This document shows positions 8,040-15,979 of a stretch of DNA of 64,000 nucleotides, piece after piece. Position 1 is the first letter of the stretch; each line of letters begins with the position of its first letter. The translations under genes were made by a program, and so were the position numbers. Source of the stretch: Lachnospiraceae bacterium. GTDB lineage: Bacteria; Bacillota; Clostridia; Lachnospirales; Lachnospiraceae. The stretch is taken from positions 9,682-73,681 of the forward strand of contig CAAGDV010000006.1 in assembly GCA_900768755.1 (NCBI GenBank), in the 5' to 3' direction. The notes under the pieces are model-generated. The model did no database searches. It saw only the letters and a list, made by a program, of their open reading frames with translations, and was not told the DNA's origin.

Positions 8040-8081
8040 TGCCACCTAACTCACGACTAAAGTCACGAGTGTGCGGTGGCA
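8040..8081. repeat. compound hairpin, possible IS200/IS605-type end remnant
   Basis: Outer arms TGCCACC (8040-8046) and GGTGGCA (8075-8081) enclose a second hairpin with arms ACTC..GAC and GTC..GAGT around a TAAA loop, with a two-base internal mismatch. The 280 bases between tRNA-Gly and the ABC gene hold no convincing gene. Such subterminal hairpins with a GACTAAAGTC core resemble ends of IS200/IS605 elements and their TnpB-associated RNA, but no transposase or tnpB is present. It is not followed by a T run on either strand, so a terminator is unlikely. Confidence 0.35.
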
Positions 8082-8210
8082 ATTCATCAAATACGGTTCC
8101 CGCAAAAGTCTGTCCATTTACAATCTCACTCTGTTGATAATATGAATACATTCTATTATCATCCCACGTATCATTCACAAAAACAAATTTCCTGTAGGTA
8201 ACACCATTTC

Positions 8211-9098
8211 TCATTCCCTCGCCAACACAATCTGCCCGTCCTTTACACATATTTTGACCTTGTTGTCGGTGACTCCTATTTCGTCCAGCATGTGCTTTGG
8301 GATCTGAACCCTGCCGACGCGGTCAACTATCGCGTATTCATCCTGCGTCTCGGTCTCCCACAGCTTCTCATAATCCATGTTGATGCCGGCAAAATCCTCC
8401 TTTAATATCCTCTCGCTGCTGAATTTGCCGTCCCTTATGGCAACGACACGCGGAACCTGCTTTGAGAGCGCCACGTCATGCGTAACAATCACTATCGTCT
8501 GCCCCAGTTCTTTGTTGAGCCTTCGGAATACTTCCAAAATACCGTCCGCTGTTTTTCTGTCCACGGAGCCTGTAGGCTCGTCCGCAAGGAGAAGTCTCGG
8601 GCTGTTCGCCAGTGCAATCGCGATTGCGATACGCTGCTGCTCGCCGCCCGACAATTCCTTGAGACGGTTATTCTTCTTGTGAACCATCCCGACAAGTTCC
8701 AAAAGCTCAAGTGCCTTTTCCTTGCGGCTCTTTTCGCTCCGAAACTGCATCGGCGTCATCACATTGTCAAGTGCGCTTAAGTACGGCAGAAGATTTCTGG
8801 CGTTGTTCTGCCACACGAATCCGACCGTATCCCTTTTGTACTCAACCAGTTGTTTTTCCGTCATCTTAAAAAGATTTTTGCCGTCCACCCAGAGGCTCCC
8901 GGCGCTCGGCGTGTCAAGCCCTCCGAGCATATTGAGGAAGGTTGATTTTCCGCTGCCGCTGTTGCCGATTATCGCAAGAAGCTCGCCTTTGTCAACCGTC
9001 AGGTCAAGCCCCTGTAACGCCATTACCTCAAACTCCGCCGTCTTGTATATTTTGACAAGGTTGTCGGCAACTATCATGTGTTCCTGTTCACTGCCCAT
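8211..9098 (-). CDS. ABC transporter ATPase with C-terminal AbrB-like domain
   Basis: 295 residues. Residues about 8-230 are a MacB/LolD-type ATPase: Walker A GNSGSGKST, signature LSGGEQQR, Walker B LLLADEPTGSVD, switch His in VTHD. Residues about 253-295 (IVDRVGRVQIPKHMLDEIGV, then KVKICVKDGQIVLA) fit the SpoVT/AbrB swapped-hairpin DNA-binding fold, which is not part of ordinary ABC ATPases. The gene overlaps the end of the other ATPase by 11 bases and is the last in the exporter operon. The extra domain could allow DNA binding or dimerisation; this is inference. Confidence 0.9.
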   Translation of the reverse strand: MGSEQEHMIVADNLVKIYKTAEFEVMALQGLDLTVDKGELLAIIGNSGSGKSTFLNMLGGLDTPSAGSLWVDGKNLFKMTEKQLVEYKRDTVGFVWQNNARNLLPYLSALDNVMTPMQFRSEKSRKEKALELLELVGMVHKKNNRLKELSGGEQQRIAIAIALANSPRLLLADEPTGSVDRKTADGILEVFRRLNKELGQTIVIVTHDVALSKQVPRVVAIRDGKFSSERILKEDFAGINMDYEKLWETETQDEYAIVDRVGRVQIPKHMLDEIGVTDNKVKICVKDGQIVLARE

Positions 9099-9786
9099 TC
9101 TCTTCGTCCCCCTCCTTATGGATTATTCCGTCCTCAAGGCGGTATACAAGATTGCCGGAGCCCATTAACGCCATGTCATGTGTTGTCATTACAATCGTGA
9201 TGCCCTGCTCTTTTACCAGCTTCTGAAAAAGCATTACCACATTGTGGGCAGATGCAGTGTCAAGCTCCGCCGTGGGTTCATCTGCAAAAACAACCTGAGG
9301 CTTGTGGGCGATGGTTCTTGCTATTGCGACCCTCTGCTGTTCCCCGCCCGACAGCTCCTGAGGCATGTGTTTTGCCCTTTTTGCCAGTCCGACCAGGTCC
9401 AGACATTCCATGACGCGCTGTTTTCGCTCACCCGGATAGTTGGCGAGTCTCAAAGCAAATTCAACATTTTCATACACCGTGAGCATGGGAATGAGCGACA
9501 CCGACTGGAATACATAGCCGATTCTGGTCCGTCTCATCTGCTCTTTTTCGTGCTCGCTGATGCCGGTTATGTCCCGTCCGTCCCAGATAATCCTTCCTGC
9601 TGACGGCGCATCAAGCGTTCCCAGAATATTGAGAAGCGTTGTTTTGCCGGAACCGGATTTTCCCTTCAGTATCGTAAGAGTCCCTTTGGGAATCCGGGCG
9701 TTGACGTCCGTGAGGGCATAGAACGGCTCGCCTCCGGCAACGGGGAAAAATCTGCTCAGATTCTGAATTTCTATCATGTTCTCCAT
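9088..9786 (-). CDS. ABC transporter ATP-binding protein, MacB/LolD type
   Basis: 232 residues from the ATG at 9784-9786 with GGAGG five to six bases upstream. Complete nucleotide-binding domain: Walker A GKSGSGKTT, Q-loop VFQSVSLIPML, signature LSGGEQQR, Walker B VVFADEPTAELD, switch THDMAL. Pairs with the FtsX-like permease immediately upstream (stop and start within two bases). With the second ATPase it could form a heterodimer driving one large permease. Confidence 0.92.
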   Translation of the reverse strand: MENMIEIQNLSRFFPVAGGEPFYALTDVNARIPKGTLTILKGKSGSGKTTLLNILGTLDAPSAGRIIWDGRDITGISEHEKEQMRRTRIGYVFQSVSLIPMLTVYENVEFALRLANYPGERKQRVMECLDLVGLAKRAKHMPQELSGGEQQRVAIARTIAHKPQVVFADEPTAELDTASAHNVVMLFQKLVKEQGITIVMTTHDMALMGSGNLVYRLEDGIIHKEGDEENGQ

Positions 9787-9787
9787 A

Positions 9788-12565
9788 CTAGTCCTCCCCA
9801 AGCTTAAGGGCGTTGGTAATTTTCATACCAAAAACCTGTTTTATCAGAATTACGAGGCACACCACAAAAACCGTACCCGTGACCGCAAACAGCCGTACCA
9901 GATCACCGTTCTGCGTAAAAAGTTTAAGCGGTACAGCCTGGTTTGCCGCCGAATATGCAATCTGTATCATCGGGACGAACAGGTATGATGCAAGAAAACC
10001 TATTGCCGCTCCGAACACTACCGAAACCGCGCTTGAGGATATCTGCTCGTTGATTAACATCCTTATAACCTCTTTTTTCGACATTCCCATTGCCCGGAAT
10101 ACGCCAAACAGCAGCTCCCTCTGCTTTATTGACAACACCCAGTAAATCAGATAGCCCGCGCCGCAGAGAATAAGTATAACGATAAAGCTCATGGTCAGGA
10201 TACCGTTTGTTCCTTCAAAAAGGGTGTCCTGCTTAATCTTTATGAATTTTGCCGCCGAGTCCTCGCACATTGTAAGCTTTATGCCCTTATCCTCAATGTA
10301 TCTGTAAAAGGCATCGGTGTTATCCACATTAAACCATATCTGATACGGTCTCATCCCCCACGCCGACTGGATTGTCGACAGATGCGCGACAATCAGGTAA
10401 TTGTTGTCCGTATATGCCTCCCCGTCGGGGCTCACCCCGCTCTTGGTCTGCATATATCCGGGAAAATATTCCACAAAATCGCACACAACCGCCTCAACTG
10501 AACCGCCGTCCTTGTCTGAATAGGTTATTCGATCCCCTACCTTATAGCCAAGTTTGTCGCGGAAATTAGCAGACAGAAGCACCCCGTCAGCGTTCAGCGC
10601 AAGTCTGTTCAGGTATGTATTTATGTGCTCCGAAAGAAGCTCTGAATCCATCCTGACGGTCTCTCCGAAGCTTTTGGTGTGAATTCCCATAACCGTGACG
10701 GTCTGTCCGTCCTTTATTGTTACATTGTCGTTCACATACACTTTTGCCATCGAATTGACATCCGCTATCTCGCCGTATTTTCCGAAATCCGGTTCAAAAT
10801 ATATCAGAGGCAGCGACGGGTCCATCCGCCTGCTCGCCTCATTGCTCTTCCACACCTCTTCGATTACCAGGTCGGCGCCGTTAAGGTACTCCATATTGTT
10901 GCGGGCGTTGGACAAAATACTTCTCGCAACCGTGGTGTTGAATATTCCGAGCGCCATGGTAAGCATCAGAAAAGTCATGATAAAATACTGCTTCGGTCCC
11001 GTGCGGATTATCTGAAGAAAAGAAGCATATTCAGCAGGGCGCCAGCGTTTTTTGCCTATGGTGTATATAAGCCGAACAATAAGCGGGTGTATCCTTAGGC
11101 ACAGAAGCGACAGCCCGAGGATAAACAGCGACGAGCTGAAAAACAAAAGCGGGTCCAGTGCTTTTCCCGACAGAACATCCCCCTCAAGCCTTGCCGTATT
11201 GCTGTTAAAGCTGTAGTATCCGTACAAGGACAATCCGAAAACAATCACGTCAAGATAAAGCTTCTGCCACAGCGGTTTGCGTCTCCTTGCCTTCGACTGC
11301 TTATGTTTTACAATGCTTATGCCGCTCTGCCGAAGCGCGGGAATGACCGTCATGACAACGGACACTGCCGCTGCCGCCAGCGCGTAGAGCATCACCTTCG
11401 GTGTGATGCTTATGTCGAGACTCCGTCTGCTTACAAATTCCAAAAATGCACTCGCCGAGCCAAGAGCCCTGCATATCATTGTTCCCAGAGGAATTCCCGC
11501 AAGCAGCGCAAGAAGCGCCAGAAAAACAGACTGCATGAGATACAGCATAAAAATCTGGCCTTTCGACGCACCGCGGCTCTTGAAAAGCGAAATCTCGTTC
11601 TCCTCCATAGTCAGAATCTGACCCGATATCATAAACAGAAACACGCACAAAAGAACAAGTACCGGAACCTGAAGTATGGTCAGCGTGACATCAACCTTTT
11701 TTTGACTGATACGGAAATTCTTTATAAGCTCCGGGTACGCAGGCGTGGACACCGAACCACCGTAGCCGTCATACGATAACAATTCCTCCGACCGCGCCAA
11801 AAGCTCATCCGCCTCTTCGTAAGACACCTTCGTGTAGTCAAACTGCACGTTCCATACGGTGTTGATATTGTATTTTACGCCCCCGTCTATAAACAGCTGT
11901 TCAAATATAACAGGCGATATAAGTATCTCGTTGTTGAAGCTTTCGGGGCTTTCAACCCAGAATCCGTCACTGCCTTCCGATTTGGTAAAAACTCCCGTAA
12001 TCCTTAATCTGACGGGCATATTGTCAGGCGTTTTGATGTAAAGGAACTCGATTTCCTTGCCCACTATCATGTTCATCTCAACAAAACCGCTGACCGATAC
12101 AACCGCATCGATATATCCGTCGGTGCCGATTGTGTCGCTGTACATTTCGCCGCTTATCAGCCTGCTGTTATCCGGCAGTTCCGACAGACTTCCCAGCTTA
12201 ACCTTCTGCTCGCCCTCGTCCGTATCCTCGGAATATATTGTGGACAGCATAAGGCTGTGGTGGGTACTTTTGACAGTCTCCTCCACCGAAAGCTCTGCGC
12301 ACATGGTATCTGCCAATTCTTTTAGCCGGGCATAGTCGGGATTATCCTCATCTTTTCGTATTTTGCCCACGATTGTTGTGACCGTGGGATTTTGATTATT
12401 GTCGTCAAGATAGGCGTCAAACTCGTCGTTAAACATCCTCTGGAGTGACGCATCTTTGTACATCGGGTGGCTTACGGCTACCGCGATAAGCAGGATGTTG
12501 CCTATGAGCAGGCTTATTGCCATCCATTTTTTATGAAAAAGCTTCTGCAGCATTATTCTGAACAT
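9788..12565 (-). CDS. FtsX-like ABC transporter permease, 925 residues
   Basis: Large exporter permease with an N-terminal membrane helix (MAISLLIGNILLIAVAVSHP), an extracytoplasmic domain, a first FtsX block of about four helices near residues 290-480, a second extracytoplasmic domain (about 545-760) and a C-terminal FtsX block with ELLFGVFRAMGMSKKEVIRM, the coupling-helix region typical of MacB/FtsX. The doubled FtsX arrangement means one chain may form the entire membrane pore, in line with two different ATPases. Likely moves a peptide, lipid or toxic compound outward. Good GGGGTGAGAAT site before the ATG. Confidence 0.88.
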   Translation of the reverse strand: MFRIMLQKLFHKKWMAISLLIGNILLIAVAVSHPMYKDASLQRMFNDEFDAYLDDNNQNPTVTTIVGKIRKDEDNPDYARLKELADTMCAELSVEETVKSTHHSLMLSTIYSEDTDEGEQKVKLGSLSELPDNSRLISGEMYSDTIGTDGYIDAVVSVSGFVEMNMIVGKEIEFLYIKTPDNMPVRLRITGVFTKSEGSDGFWVESPESFNNEILISPVIFEQLFIDGGVKYNINTVWNVQFDYTKVSYEEADELLARSEELLSYDGYGGSVSTPAYPELIKNFRISQKKVDVTLTILQVPVLVLLCVFLFMISGQILTMEENEISLFKSRGASKGQIFMLYLMQSVFLALLALLAGIPLGTMICRALGSASAFLEFVSRRSLDISITPKVMLYALAAAAVSVVMTVIPALRQSGISIVKHKQSKARRRKPLWQKLYLDVIVFGLSLYGYYSFNSNTARLEGDVLSGKALDPLLFFSSSLFILGLSLLCLRIHPLIVRLIYTIGKKRWRPAEYASFLQIIRTGPKQYFIMTFLMLTMALGIFNTTVARSILSNARNNMEYLNGADLVIEEVWKSNEASRRMDPSLPLIYFEPDFGKYGEIADVNSMAKVYVNDNVTIKDGQTVTVMGIHTKSFGETVRMDSELLSEHINTYLNRLALNADGVLLSANFRDKLGYKVGDRITYSDKDGGSVEAVVCDFVEYFPGYMQTKSGVSPDGEAYTDNNYLIVAHLSTIQSAWGMRPYQIWFNVDNTDAFYRYIEDKGIKLTMCEDSAAKFIKIKQDTLFEGTNGILTMSFIVILILCGAGYLIYWVLSIKQRELLFGVFRAMGMSKKEVIRMLINEQISSSAVSVVFGAAIGFLASYLFVPMIQIAYSAANQAVPLKLFTQNGDLVRLFAVTGTVFVVCLVILIKQVFGMKITNALKLGED

Positions 12566-12583
12566 ATTCTCACCCCCCCCGCC

Positions 12584-13657
12584 CTACTCAACGATAATCG
12601 TAGTGCCTTCGGCGAGACCGTCCGCAATAAAGCAACGGTCTTTTATCTCGCGCCCGAGGGTCACATATCTTTTGACAATTGTGTTGCCTGTAATTTCCCT
12701 GACATAGTTCCCGTACTTATCCTTGTTAAGTGCGCTTTTGGGGATAATCACGACGTCCTCAAGGTGAATTGTCTCGTAGGTGACGCTCATCTTAAAGCTC
12801 CAAAGCGCCGATACGGGAATGTTCTCATCCGCCACAATATACGCTGTCTGCGCTTTCATGCTGCCCGAAAGGCCTGCGTTGCTGCTTGAAACCACATGTG
12901 CAGGATACTCGTTCCCTGAAGCATCCGTAAGCGTCACTTCCATTCCATAACGCATAATGCTGTTGGGGTCGCTTAAGGTAAAAATAACGTTGTCACTCCC
13001 AAGCTTCATAATTGTGCCAAAATAGCTTCCGTCATATATAGTGTCGCCGGAATTCATTCGCTGAAGCCAGCCCACCACCCCGTCGGCAGGCGATTTGATG
13101 GTGGTGACGGTCTCCGCAGCTTTGGCATTATTGACTTTTGCTCTGACACTCTCGACATATTCCAGACGGCTTATATCTTCTTTGCCATATTCCATCTGCT
13201 TCTTCTCAAGCCTTAAGCGGGCAATCTCCCTGCCCGCATCGTCCGTGGCTTCATCTATGGCGTTTGTAAGCTCCGAAAGCTCACTGTCCCTGGAAAGGAT
13301 ATAGGAATTGTATGATTCCTCTGCTTTTCTGAGCTCAATCTCCATCTGTGCAAGCGCAATGGGGTCCACATTGTACTGTATCTTTACCAGGTCCTGACCC
13401 TCCGCCACTTCCTGTCCGCGCTCCACGAGATATTGTACAAAAGAAGCATTCTCATATATCGAGTCAAAAACAATATCCTCGTTGTCCAGAAAATTGATAC
13501 CCACATCCACTGTAACCGTAACGCTCATATCCTGCCTCGTTACGACCGTTGTCGCGTAATCCTCATTCAATGCGTACGATTGTGAGGTTCCCGCTCCTGT
13601 CAAAATAAATAGTATCCCCGCAAGAATTGCGGCCGCTAACCTGTTAGTTCGGAACAC
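12584..13657 (-). CDS. membrane-fusion (HlyD/MacA-like) adaptor, GTG start
   Basis: 357 residues. Translation most likely starts at GTG 13655-13657, with AGGAG nine bases upstream; no in-frame ATG lies nearby. An N-terminal hydrophobic signal (AAAILAGILFILTGAGTSQSYA) is followed by a split biotinyl-lipoyl domain (VERGQEVAEGQDLVKI and TIKSPADGVVGWL), a central coiled coil (about 105-175, charged, Glu/Lys-rich) and a C-terminal beta domain. It is cleaved or membrane-tethered outside the cell and would dock on the FtsX permease. The first codons overlap the end of the preceding adaptor. Confidence 0.85.
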   Translation of the reverse strand: MFRTNRLAAAILAGILFILTGAGTSQSYALNEDYATTVVTRQDMSVTVTVDVGINFLDNEDIVFDSIYENASFVQYLVERGQEVAEGQDLVKIQYNVDPIALAQMEIELRKAEESYNSYILSRDSELSELTNAIDEATDDAGREIARLRLEKKQMEYGKEDISRLEYVESVRAKVNNAKAAETVTTIKSPADGVVGWLQRMNSGDTIYDGSYFGTIMKLGSDNVIFTLSDPNSIMRYGMEVTLTDASGNEYPAHVVSSSNAGLSGSMKAQTAYIVADENIPVSALWSFKMSVTYETIHLEDVVIIPKSALNKDKYGNYVREITGNTIVKRYVTLGREIKDRCFIADGLAEGTTIIVE

Positions 13658-14657
13658 ACACTCTGTCTCCTTCCTGCAAACCGCTTAATACTTCCACATA
13701 CATTGCTCCCTCCACGCCGGTCGTAATGGGAGTGCGGACTCTTGCGTTGTCCATGACAATGTACACATATTTACTGCCATCCTCTTCATATACCGCATTG
13801 ACGGGTGTTGCGACAACCTTCTCCCTGTAATTGCCGATTACATACACGCACGCATAATCACCAAGGTTTAAATCGTCTTCATTGTCAACCGAAAACATCG
13901 TTGTCTGTTTCTGACCTGCTGCATCTGAATAATGCGAAAGCGACAACTCGTATCTATCATCTCCGATAAGCGCATAACACTCGTGACTTTCTTCGATTGT
14001 CCTGCGGTTTATATACTCAGTGCTAACATATTTGCTGCTTTCATCTGCAATCACAATCAGCGGGGTTCCCTGTGAAAAAGAATAGCCGTCTGCAGTCTCT
14101 CCGAGACTTACAACCACACCGTCACAGGGTGCTGCAACCGATGTCTGCGACTCCTGCTCAAAAAGCGCGTCCATCCGGTTTTGCAGGTGCTTCTCCTCCA
14201 GTGCCTGACGTTCTTTCTGCTGTTTCAATTCAAGCTCCTGATATGAAGTATCCTGACCGTAGAGCTGTGAAATTCTGATATTTATCTCAGAAATGCGGTT
14301 GGAATAATCGTTTTGTTTTCGCATATCAGACAGCTGTTCAGCGAGCCTCTCGTATTCCTCCGATGTGCCCGATTTCAACCGGATAAGCGTGTCCCCTTCG
14401 CTCACTTTATCCCCGACACGCACCATAACTTTCGAAACCGTTCCGTCATCCTCCGCCGAGAGTTCCAGAAACTTCGGAATTACTTCCGCAGTGTATACCG
14501 ATACCTCGTATACATCGGTTACAACCACGGGCATTGACTCTATTGCCGAATTGACCGGTTCGATAAGAGTGGGGACTTCGTTTTTTTGGGTTCCGCAGCC
14601 GCTCAAAAACAGCGTCGCCGCAGATATGCACATAAATGTTTTGATATATCGCCTCAT
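13644..14657 (-). CDS. membrane-fusion adaptor lipoprotein
   Basis: 337 residues with a lipoprotein signal ending in LFLSGC (Cys at about 21). The lipoyl half-motif VRVGDKVSEGDTLIRL, a coiled-coil region (about 120-165) and the second half-motif APCDGVVVSL give the adaptor fold; the C-terminus has SKYVYIVMDNARVRTPITTG, as in MacA/RND adaptors. It would sit on the outer face of the membrane with the permease. Second of three adaptors in the operon; all three differ in sequence, so they are paralogues rather than recent duplicates. Confidence 0.87.
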   Translation of the reverse strand: MRRYIKTFMCISAATLFLSGCGTQKNEVPTLIEPVNSAIESMPVVVTDVYEVSVYTAEVIPKFLELSAEDDGTVSKVMVRVGDKVSEGDTLIRLKSGTSEEYERLAEQLSDMRKQNDYSNRISEINIRISQLYGQDTSYQELELKQQKERQALEEKHLQNRMDALFEQESQTSVAAPCDGVVVSLGETADGYSFSQGTPLIVIADESSKYVSTEYINRRTIEESHECYALIGDDRYELSLSHYSDAAGQKQTTMFSVDNEDDLNLGDYACVYVIGNYREKVVATPVNAVYEEDGSKYVYIVMDNARVRTPITTGVEGAMYVEVLSGLQEGDRVCVPN

Positions 14658-14667
14658 AAGTCCCCCC

Positions 14668-15717
14668 CTATTTTATTACTATGTCGCCTTCGGACAGACC
14701 GCCCGTAATCTCATACAGGTTATCTCCGCGCATTCCGATTGTTATGTATTTGACGCTTTTTAAACCGTCTTCGCTCTCGCAATATACATAATGCCTGTCG
14801 CCGATTGTATGTACCGTCAGTATCGGAAGCGCCAGAACATCATCCCTGCTGTCAAGTGTGTATATCATCGATGCCTCAACGCCGACAGAAAGTTCATAAT
14901 CCGGCTCCAAAAGAGCCATATACACATAGTTCTCGTCGGGCGAGTCTGCCTTGTCAAGTATGGTACCGGAATAGGTTGAACCGTCATTTCGCGTCAGGGT
15001 AACCGTGCTGCCTGCGACGAGCAGGTCTGTGACCTCATTCCGCTCAGTTCTGAAAGTGCATCCCGTATTGTCAATCACGGTTATGACATTATCGCCCGCC
15101 GTGCTTTTCTTTCCCAAAATCCCCGCTCTGACCCACGATACCACACCGCTCATGCCGGCCCGGATTTCGCCATTTTGGACAATTCCCTCCATCTGCTCAA
15201 TCCTCATATCCAGAATAGTAAGCTCGTCATTGTAATTCTGGATTGTGCCCTCATAAGATGAACGTATTCTCGCCGCCTCATCTTCACTCCCGCATCGCTC
15301 CAGTTCGTACTGCATCCGTTCTTTGGCCTGTTTAAGCGAAAGATTGGTGTACTCCTTGTTGTAGTACAAATCCTCCAGGCTGCTCTCCGCCTGGCTTACA
15401 TCAAGCCTTGCCAGCACATCTCCCACAGACACAACATCGCCCGTCTGAACACACACCTCAACAATCCGCTGCCCGTCTATGTTAAAACAATAGCTCTCCT
15501 CAGCGGTCTGCGAATATTTGAAATATATTTTTTTCGTGAGCGCAACATCCGTTCTGACAACTTCCACAAGGTCATACCCCGGCGTCTGTTCCTCCTTGAC
15601 GACCACATTGTGAATACCCGCATTCTCATCGGGAAAAATGCTGCAGCCCGTGCCCATAAGCAAAAGTGCTGCACCCGCAAGCGGCCAAAGCCTCCGTCCC
15701 AGATTCATAGTCTTCAA
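14668..15717 (-). CDS. membrane-fusion adaptor lipoprotein, TTG start
   Basis: 349 residues, first gene of the exporter operon. TTG at 15715-15717 has GGAGG seven bases upstream, whereas the first ATG is 16 bases from that site, so TTG is preferred. Lipobox LLMGTGC, lipoyl half-motif VQTGDVVSVGDVLARL, helical hairpin with many charged residues (about 110-175), then a beta-rich C-terminus. A possible weak minus-strand promoter has TAAAAT at 15747-15752. Three adaptors for one transporter suggest a heterotrimeric or mixed adaptor ring. Confidence 0.85.
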   Translation of the reverse strand: MKTMNLGRRLWPLAGAALLLMGTGCSIFPDENAGIHNVVVKEEQTPGYDLVEVVRTDVALTKKIYFKYSQTAEESYCFNIDGQRIVEVCVQTGDVVSVGDVLARLDVSQAESSLEDLYYNKEYTNLSLKQAKERMQYELERCGSEDEAARIRSSYEGTIQNYNDELTILDMRIEQMEGIVQNGEIRAGMSGVVSWVRAGILGKKSTAGDNVITVIDNTGCTFRTERNEVTDLLVAGSTVTLTRNDGSTYSGTILDKADSPDENYVYMALLEPDYELSVGVEASMIYTLDSRDDVLALPILTVHTIGDRHYVYCESEDGLKSVKYITIGMRGDNLYEITGGLSEGDIVIK

Positions 15718-15817
15718 TTGTTTCCCTCCAAAACATCGTTAACATTATTTTACATCATTGCGGGGATAAAGTACAGTTTTTTCCTTGCTTCTTCTCACAA
15801 TAAAAATTTCAAAAGCT

Positions 15818-15847
15818 AATTCCACCGTCCGCTTATGCGGTGGAATT
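15818..15847. repeat. 10-bp perfect inverted repeat in divergent intergenic region
   Basis: AATTCCACCG (15818-15827) and CGGTGGAATT (15838-15847) with a 10-base loop. It lies between the divergent exporter operon and the arabinofuranosidase gene. There is no adjacent U-run on the plus strand; on the minus strand a loose T-rich stretch follows. Could be a leader hairpin of the exporter transcript, an operator, or a terminator of something upstream. Confidence 0.55.
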
Positions 15848-15890
15848 AACTTTAGAAATTTTCGTTCAGTCCATTTCTTAAAAAGCATTT

Positions 15891-15932
15891 TTGCAAAATA
15901 CCGGTGGATATGGTATAATTAACGCAAGCGTT
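15891..15932 (+). promoter_or_regulatory. promoter and candidate operator of the arabinofuranosidase gene
   Basis: TTGCAA (15891-15896), 17 bases, TATAAT (15914-15919) with TG one base upstream. Immediately after the -10, AACGC-AA-GCGTT (15921-15932) forms an inverted repeat covering the expected transcription start. That is a typical place for a LacI-family or similar sugar-responsive repressor; the repressor gene is not in this window. Confidence 0.65.
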
Positions 15933-15979
15933 TATTTTACATTAGAATGTCCAAAAAATCATAAAAGAGGAATCAAATC

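Noticed and set aside
8020..8214. 64-codon frame overlapping the end of the AbrB-fused ATPase gene (ATGA)
   Set aside because: Half of it reads through the hairpin at 8040-8081, the ribosome site is poor and no family is recognised; more likely a chance frame across a relic.
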